Shown in pieces: positions 1 through 4,800 of a DNA stretch of 7,183 bases. Position 1 is the first letter of the stretch, and every line of letters starts with the position of its first letter. The stretch spans positions 1 through 7,183 of the forward strand of contig JANYGM010000172.1 of the NCBI GenBank assembly GCA_025362415.1. Direction: 5' to 3'. The notes below the pieces were generated by a model. That model did not search any database. It was not told the DNA's origin and saw nothing but the letters and a program-made list of their open reading frames with translations. The position numbers and the translations under genes were made by a program. The DNA is from a bacterium (GTDB lineage: Bacteria > Bacteroidota > Bacteroidia > Cytophagales > Thermonemataceae).

Positions 1-37
1 AACAGTGTACGGTAGCAAATAGTAGCATTAGAAAAAA

Positions 38-853
38 TCATATTTTCAAGATAAAATCTTCTTTTGCTTGATTTTCTCTAAAAAAAACTATTCCAAACCA
101 ATATAAATCAATAGTTTGTCGTATTTTTGGGTGATTTTTGATGATTTTCCAAGCGTTCGCCATTCCTTTTGACCAATAAATATCATCAAAAATAAAAACA
201 GTATTTTCGTGAACGTAAGGCAAACAGGCTTCAAAATAGTTGATTGTAGGCAAATATTGATGATTTGCATCAAAAAAAACAAAATCTAAAGAATTATTAT
301 TGTCTGATTTTTCTGTTGAAAAATGCGTTTTTAAATAATTAGAAAGTGTTTCATTCAAATTTCCTATAGTAATTGTAACATTATGAATATTTAAGTTTTG
401 AAAATTTTGCTTTGCAATTTTAGTAATATTTTCATCTCCTTCAAAACTAGCAATTTTTATTTTTGGGTTTGCTTTTGCAAAATAAGCAGTTGTGATGCCC
501 AAAGTAGTACCTAAATCTAACAGATTTTTTGGTTGAAAATAATTTACTAACCTAAAAAGTAACTGTGCAAGTCGTGGACTTTTAGCAGAATTATGTGCTA
601 TTTTACTAATTGAGGTGGTTTTAAATTTATTTTTGTTATTCAAATTATTTGCACCTGCCCCCAAGTCTTCAAAAGTAATTTTTTGCTGATTATTTTGTAA
701 TGTTTCTCTTAATTTTTCTATTTCGTCAAAGGCATAATAATGCGCTTTTGATAAAATCACTTCACAATAAAGTGCAAAAATAAAAGGCGAGTGAATAGAA
801 TGTTCATCTTTCGCCTTTATGATATGTCGTAAATAAAAATATAATTTTTCCAA
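38..853 (-). CDS. Class I SAM-dependent methyltransferase (Bacteroidota type)
   Basis: This 271-residue protein has a Rossmann-type methyltransferase core, probably O-methyltransferase-like; the substrate is unknown. Residues 1-105 are a helical N-terminal region whose HSPFIFALY patch (21-29) is typical of Bacteroidota members. The SAM-binding motif I is LLDLGTTLG (111-119). An acidic residue after strand 2 (E138 in FEGD) should contact the ribose. Motif IV is DFVFFDANH (190-198), and the following strand ends in FIFDD (220-224), as in metal-dependent O-methyltransferases. No signal peptide or membrane segment is visible, so it is probably cytosolic. The start must be TTG at 853: an in-frame stop lies five codons upstream (866-868), no ATG occurs before residue 231, and the N-terminus from the TTG fits the family. 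A heptamer array begins 3 bp upstream of this codon, and no Shine-Dalgarno sequence is present. The family call is secure; the substrate cannot be named. Confidence 0.88.
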   Translation of the reverse strand: MEKLYFYLRHIIKAKDEHSIHSPFIFALYCEVILSKAHYYAFDEIEKLRETLQNNQQKITFEDLGAGANNLNNKNKFKTTSISKIAHNSAKSPRLAQLLFRLVNYFQPKNLLDLGTTLGITTAYFAKANPKIKIASFEGDENITKIAKQNFQNLNIHNVTITIGNLNETLSNYLKTHFSTEKSDNNNSLDFVFFDANHQYLPTINYFEACLPYVHENTVFIFDDIYWSKGMANAWKIIKNHPKIRQTIDLYWFGIVFFRENQAKEDFILKI

Positions 854-855
854 AA

Positions 856-911
856 GAATTAGAAATTAGGAATTAGAAATTAGGAATTAGGAATTTTGAA
901 TTATGAATTAT
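856..911. repeat. Heptamer tandem array, GAATTAG orientation, 8 units
   Basis: Eight contiguous 7-bp units can be read in register: GAATTAG and AAATTAG alternate for five units, followed by GAATTTT, GAATTAT and GAATTAT. The array fills most of the gap between the S23 gene and the methyltransferase. It starts 3 bp from the methyltransferase TTG start, so it occupies the whole position where a ribosome-binding or leader sequence would lie. The outer units are the reverse complement of those ending the array at 1316-1364. Confidence 0.9.
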
Positions 912-929
912 TGTATTTTATTCATAATT
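899..929. repeat. Inverted repeat (10-bp arms) within the S23-methyltransferase spacer
   Basis: AATTATGAAT (899-908) is perfectly complementary to ATTCATAATT (920-929) across an 11-nt loop. It is formed where the GAATT-oriented heptamers meet the AATTC-oriented heptamers. It lies just downstream of the S23 stop codon on the minus strand, so it could act as a weak transcript-end hairpin. The stem is entirely A/T-rich with one G-C pair, so this is doubtful. It may simply be a by-product of converging repeats. Confidence 0.5.
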
Positions 930-955
930 TCTAATTCAACATTCAACATTCTTAA
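921..955. repeat. Heptamer array, AATTC orientation, 5 degenerate units, overlapping the S23 3' end
   Basis: Five 7-bp units are in register: TTCATAA, TTTCTAA, TTCAACA, TTCAACA and TTCTTAA. They run opposite to the neighbouring array at 856-911. The last three units lie inside the S23 reading frame and encode its final residues and TGA stop. The C-terminus of that protein is therefore made of repeat sequence. Confidence 0.75.
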
Positions 956-1301
956 GTTTCTTTTTACTTGTAACAATTATGCTAATAATAATCTTAAAAA
1001 CCTCTTCTGCATCTTTATAAATACTATTAAACTCTATTTCATTGATAAATTCTGTTTTTTTCAATAATTCTAGCCAAAACATCGTTTCATCACACTCTTT
1101 TTGGCAGATAGAAAATTTATGAATAAAATCTGCTGTACTTTGTGCATTTACTGCTTCTCTTGCATTTGCACCAACGGAAGTACCAGAGCGTAGTATTTGT
1201 TTGGACATTACATATTCTTTGCGTTCAATAAGCAATTTATATAAATTTACAATTCTGACCGCAAAATCAAATGTTTTCATCTTAATTATATTTTCTTTCA
1301 T
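936..1301 (-). CDS. Four-helix-bundle protein, S23 / 23S rRNA intervening-sequence family
   Basis: This 121-residue, all-helical small protein matches the family pattern along its length. It opens with MKENIIK, then FAVRIVNLYKLL (helix 1, about 12-24), the signature QILRSGTSVGANAREA (35-50), and an acidic/aromatic helix with KE, E72, FW and LL (69-80). It ends in a hydrophobic helix EEVFKIIISIIVTSK (99-113). Relatives are encoded inside intervening sequences of 23S rRNA genes in some bacteria, as free-standing paralogues in many Bacteroidota and cyanobacteria, and as the Avd accessory protein of diversity-generating retroelements. The molecular role of free-standing copies is unknown; RNA or DNA binding is inferred from Avd. 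I chose ATG at 1301 because the family usually begins there; a GTG sits one codon upstream (1304). The gene is bracketed by heptamer arrays in inverted orientation, and repeat units supply its last codons and stop. No rRNA or reverse transcriptase is nearby. Confidence 0.88.
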   Translation of the reverse strand: MKENIIKMKTFDFAVRIVNLYKLLIERKEYVMSKQILRSGTSVGANAREAVNAQSTADFIHKFSICQKECDETMFWLELLKKTEFINEIEFNSIYKDAEEVFKIIISIIVTSKKKLKNVEC

Positions 1302-1315
1302 CACATTTTATAAAC

Positions 1316-1364
1316 AATTCACAATTCACAATTCACAATTCACAATTTCTAATTCCTAATTCAA
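1316..1364. repeat. Heptamer tandem array, AATTCAC orientation, 7 units
   Basis: Seven contiguous 7-bp units are in register: four exact AATTCAC copies, then AATTTCT, AATTCCT and AATTCAA. The array fills almost the whole spacer between apaG and the S23 gene, leaving only about 14 bp before the S23 start. Its right end overlaps the apaG coding sequence: the apaG TAG stop at 1356-1358 falls within the units. The last three units are the inverted counterpart of the GAATTAG/AAATTAG units at 856-890. Confidence 0.92.
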
Positions 1365-1742
1365 TTTATAAGGCACAATCAGATTAAATTCAGGAATAGA
1401 AACTTGCATTTTTTTGCCATCAAAAACACGTTCCATTAGGTATTCTCCTTGCATTTTGCCTATTTCAGTTTTTAGATTGCAACCAGACGAATATTCGTGT
1501 ATGTCGCCAGGCTCTAAAACAGGTTGCAAACCTACTACACCTTCTCCTTCTACTTCTTTGATAACACCATTTGAGTCACTTATTATCCAATGTCTGCGCA
1601 AAAGTTGTACTGTATATTGGCTACAATTTTCTATTGTGATGCGGTAAGCAAACACAAAATGACTTTGTTTTGGGCTAGAATGCTCTGGTAAGTAGCTAGT
1701 TTTCACGCTAATACGTACACCATCAGTTATTTGGGTAGTCAT
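1356..1742 (-). CDS. apaG: ApaG family protein (DUF525)
   Basis: This is a 128-residue single-domain protein, close to the usual length of about 125 residues. It carries the full ApaG signature: FAYRITIEN (31-39), VQLLRRHWIISDSNG (45-59), EVEGEGVVGLQP (63-74), an EPG turn (77-79), YSSG (84-87) and MQGEY (97-101). The fold is an immunoglobulin/fibronectin-III-like beta sandwich. It was linked genetically to cobalt/magnesium efflux in enterobacteria and is similar to the ApaG domain of some eukaryotic F-box proteins; its biochemical function remains unsettled. It is cytosolic, with no signal peptide. The ATG at 1740-1742 is the natural start, and no Shine-Dalgarno sequence is seen ahead of it, as is usual in Bacteroidota. 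It lies 146 bp downstream of the giant gene. Its last codons and TAG stop merge into the heptamer array. The start is not near ksgA or apaH homologues here, unlike the enterobacterial operon. Confidence 0.96.
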   Translation of the reverse strand: MTTQITDGVRISVKTSYLPEHSSPKQSHFVFAYRITIENCSQYTVQLLRRHWIISDSNGVIKEVEGEGVVGLQPVLEPGDIHEYSSGCNLKTEIGKMQGEYLMERVFDGKKMQVSIPEFNLIVPYKLN

Positions 1743-1762
1743 AATTGTCGTATTTATTTGGC

Positions 1763-1792
1763 TAAAATTAGTAAATAAAAATCAAAAAACAA
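1763..1792 (-). promoter_or_regulatory. Candidate Bacteroidota-type promoter for apaG
   Basis: Read on the minus strand, TTG (1790-1792) is followed after 19 nt by TAATTTTA (1763-1770). This approximates the Bacteroidota -33 TTTG and -7 TAnnTTTG elements at the expected spacing, with the last base of the -7 box mismatched. It would start transcription roughly 14 nt ahead of the apaG ATG. In such AT-rich DNA a match this loose can arise by chance. Confidence 0.25.
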
Positions 1793-1795
1793 GTT

Positions 1796-1830
1796 TTGAA
1801 TTGTGAATTGTGAATTTTAAATTGTGAATT
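1796..1830. repeat. Heptamer tandem array, GTGAATT orientation, 5 units
   Basis: Five 7-bp units are in register: TTGAATT, GTGAATT, GTGAATT, TTAAATT and GTGAATT. They are the reverse complement of the AATTCAC units on the other side of apaG, so apaG is also flanked by inverted copies of the family. The last unit forms part of the left arm of the long inverted repeat at 1822-1874. Confidence 0.85.
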
Positions 1831-1874
1831 AAATACAATAATTTGAGTACCAAAGTTTTGTATTTAATTCACAA
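1822..1874 (-). repeat. Perfect 17-bp inverted repeat downstream of the giant gene (hairpin, possible terminator)
   Basis: TTGTGAATTAAATACAA (1822-1838) and its exact reverse complement (1858-1874) enclose a 19-nt loop. On the minus strand the hairpin begins 15 nt after the stop codon of the giant gene, a natural place for a transcript-end structure. On that strand a T-rich stretch follows only after the GAATT-type repeats, so it is not a textbook Rho-independent terminator. A shorter imperfect outer pair, GTTTTGAA at 1793-1800 and TTCAAAAAC at 1881-1889, makes the whole spacer roughly palindromic. Mobile-repeat origin and transcript termination are both possible. Confidence 0.6.
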
Positions 1875-1888
1875 CATAATTTCAAAAA

Positions 1889-4800
1889 CTAAAAACCGCC
1901 TTCATCTTCTTTTTCTTCTTCTTTTGGTTTATCTTTTTTGTCTTTCTTTTTCTTTTCTTCTTCTTTTTTCTTCTTTTCCGCTTCTTTTTTGGCTTTTTCT
2001 TCTTTTGCTTTCTTCTCTTTTTCTGCTTTAGCTTTTGCCTTTGGGTCAAGGATTTCTTCTTCTTTTTCTTCTTCTTCTTTCACAGGCTCATCTTTTTTCT
2101 TTTCCTTAGGTTTTTCCTCTTTTGGTTTATCCTTAGGTTTTTCTTCTTTTGGCTTGTCTTTTTCTTTTGGCTTTTCTTCCTTAGGTTTTTCTTCTTCTTT
2201 AGGCTCTTCTTTAGGCTTATTTTTCTTATCTTTTGCTTCCTTTGCAAGCCTAGCTTTTTCTTCTTTTGCCTCTTTTGCTTTTTGGATTTTTTCTGCTGCC
2301 TCACGTTTTTTCTTTTGCGCAGGCGTTTCAATCACAGGCTCTTCTTCCTCTTCTTCTTTTTCTTCTTCTTTTGGCTTGTCTTTTTCTTTTGGTTTTTCCT
2401 CCTTAGGTTTTTCTTCTTTTGGTTTATCTTTTGGTTTCTCCTCTTTAGGTTTTTCTTCTTCCTCTTCTTTTTTCTCTTCTTCCTCTTCTATTTCTTCTTT
2501 TGGTTTATCTTTGTTCTTTTTCTTATCTTTTGCTTCTTTTGCAAGTCTAGCTTTTTCTTCTTTTTCTAGTTTAGCTTTTTTAGCTTTTGCATCTTTCTCA
2601 CGTTTTTTCTTTTGCGCAGGAGTTTCATTAGCAGGGATTTCTTCTTCTGCATCTGGATTTTCTTCTTTTTCCTTGTCTTTTTTCTCTTGATTTTTATCTT
2701 CTTCTTTTTCTTTTTTCTCTTGTTCTAATTTTTCTTCTTCTTCTTTTTTCTCACGTTCTTTGCGCTCTGCCTCTTCTTTTGCTTCTTCTGGGTCAGTTGC
2801 ACCATTTAAGATATAATTTTTCTTAAAACTACGTCTAAATTCTACTTCTGCGCCTTCTTCTGCTGCACTTACAGAAAGTTCACCTGCTTTTTTAGAAGGT
2901 TTCCCTTTGGCAAATGCTTTCAAAATAGCATTTTGAGAGCCTGCACCTTTCAAAACACCACCTTCAGTATTAAAATAAAGCCAATTTCCTTCACCAGCTT
3001 CCAAATAAACGCTGACAATATCTCCGCCTGCAGTTTTTTTGATTTCTACAAAACCATTTAGCATAGCATTTACATCTCTATCATACATACTCGCCACGCC
3101 AATCTTACCCACGCTATAAAACGCCTTAGTAGAATCAGACCATTTGAAATGCACATTAGAAAGTACCAAACTTTTCTTTAGTTTTTTATCTGCCATAAAA
3201 AGGGGCTTATAAATACCTTTTCTATCTTTTTCGTAGTCAATTGTTTTTTCATTTCCAATAAATTCTGCCATTTTTGGTTGAATAGGCAAACTATCAGTAA
3301 TAGCATTTTCAGCGTCAGACGGTCTGTTTATCTTAAAAAGTTGCCCAGCAGTCGTAAATGCAATTTTGGGATTTTTAAAATCAAAAACCATCATTGTATT
3401 GATGTCGTATTTATGTTTTGCAATATTTACTTTTGCATTTCCAACCGTTCTAATGTATTTTTGAGTTTCTGCATCAGTAAGATTTATTGCTCCTTCCATT
3501 TGCATAATATCTTTTTTGTCATCAAAAACAAAAACATTTCCTTCATAATTAGTAGTTGTACTATCTAATTTTTTCTTATCCGTAATCTTAAATTCATCTT
3601 CTTTTGGAAGATATTTAAGTACACCTTTTGCCAAGAAAATATCATCATCACCTTGATTAGGCTTTATGGACAAAAATGTAGGATAAATTTTGCCTTCATC
3701 TTTATTAAAATGCAGCCCAGAGGTAACCACATCAGCTTCGCCCTGTGTTTTTTCTTCTAATTCAATATAAACATCTCCTGCATCACGCTTGTAAGGAATC
3801 CAAGTGCTATTAAATTCTTTATGTTTGGCAAGTTCCGCCTTAATATACCCATCAACTTTCAAATCTTTCTTAAAAGCAAGCATTTCAACTTTTCCTTTAA
3901 AAAGAATACTTTTGGTTACGAAAAAGCGTTCAGTATCAGCTACTTCACCATTTCCACGTGTGTAGGCAACAGAATCTGGCAAATCACGTCTGCGCCTGCG
4001 TTTGCTACTATCCACACGCAACTCTCTAATAAACTCAAATTTATCAAATTTAATATTGGTTTTAGAGCTATCCACGTTGGTATATTGATATGTGGCATCT
4101 CCTTCATATTCTAGTCTATTATGGATTTTTATTGTTCCATCAATTAGTTTATGATATTTGTTGAGTGTATCAATAACAAGTTTTGCATTTTTAAGTTCTT
4201 GTACTTCAGAGCCTTTCAAAATCTCAATTTTACCTTTATCTGGCGAAATACGAGAATCCGCAGAGATAATATAAGGTACGCCTGTAAGCTCCAAAATAGG
4301 ATTTTCCAAATCTTTTATGTCATAAGTGCCTCCCATTGCAATAAACTCCAAATCTTTGGCATTGCTTCCTGTTTCTTCTTGAAACTTAGTAGAATAAAAC
4401 ATAGAAGAAGAGTCTCCTTTCATAGTAATCATTTTCTTATGCACGTCCCAAGTTGCTTGTTTGATAGATGTTTTAAATTTTGCATAAGGAAACGTAATGA
4501 AGGCATATTTTGGGTCAGATTTGGCAATAGTGTCGTTTGGTGTGATTTTAGCAATTCCTTTTTTAAGGTCAAAATCAACAGCAACGGCATTTCCTTGAAT
4601 AATTGGCGGATGTTCTATGTAAAGATTGGCAGAAGTTGTATCAAAAGGGTCTGCATTCATAGAATTTATCTTAAAATCTACAGTATTATCAGCCGTATTA
4701 GGCGTAAAAATTCTATCATTGGTAATAGTCATACCTTCTGGTGCAAACATAAAAAAATCTTTGCGCACAAGCATACCTGTAAGCCACAAAGCACGTGGCG

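Larger units (their letters stand above)
1892..2794 (-). repeat. Low-complexity Lys/Glu-rich coding tract (C-terminal tail of the giant protein)
   Basis: This codes for the last 301 residues, starting at DPEEAKEEAERK. The segment is almost wholly Lys, Glu, Asp, Pro and Ala with a few Arg, Leu, Asn, Gln, Ile and Val. It has no Cys, Ser, His, Met, Trp or Tyr, and its only Phe and Gly are in the final GGF. KPKEE and KPKEKDKPKEE units recur many times. The first part should be helical or coiled-coil-like; the proline-rich parts should be extended and disordered. The coding strand is nearly all purine, so the plus strand shows long C/T runs, for example 1941-1979 (39 nt), 2339-2372 (34 nt) and 2450-2489 (40 nt). 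Confidence 0.92.

Noticed and set aside
88..282. Short minus-strand frame inside the methyltransferase
   Set aside because: Out of frame with a well-supported gene, and shows no domain.
936..1301. Avd of a diversity-generating retroelement, or an rRNA intervening sequence
   Set aside because: No reverse transcriptase, template/variable repeat pair or 23S rRNA sequence is visible in the window, so only the general S23 family is supported.
856..1364. CRISPR array
   Set aside because: Units are 7 bp and contiguous, with no unique spacers and no cas genes.
1889..1900. C-terminal Phe as an outer-membrane beta-barrel signal
   Set aside because: The preceding residues are a charged, disordered Lys/Glu tail, not an amphipathic beta strand.
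1938..2690. Plus-strand frame of 250 codons rich in Ser, Phe and Leu, plus a second overlapping one at 2282-2569
   Set aside because: They are antisense to the Lys/Glu tail. The complement of a nearly all-purine coding strand has few stop codons in any frame, and the translations are low-complexity.
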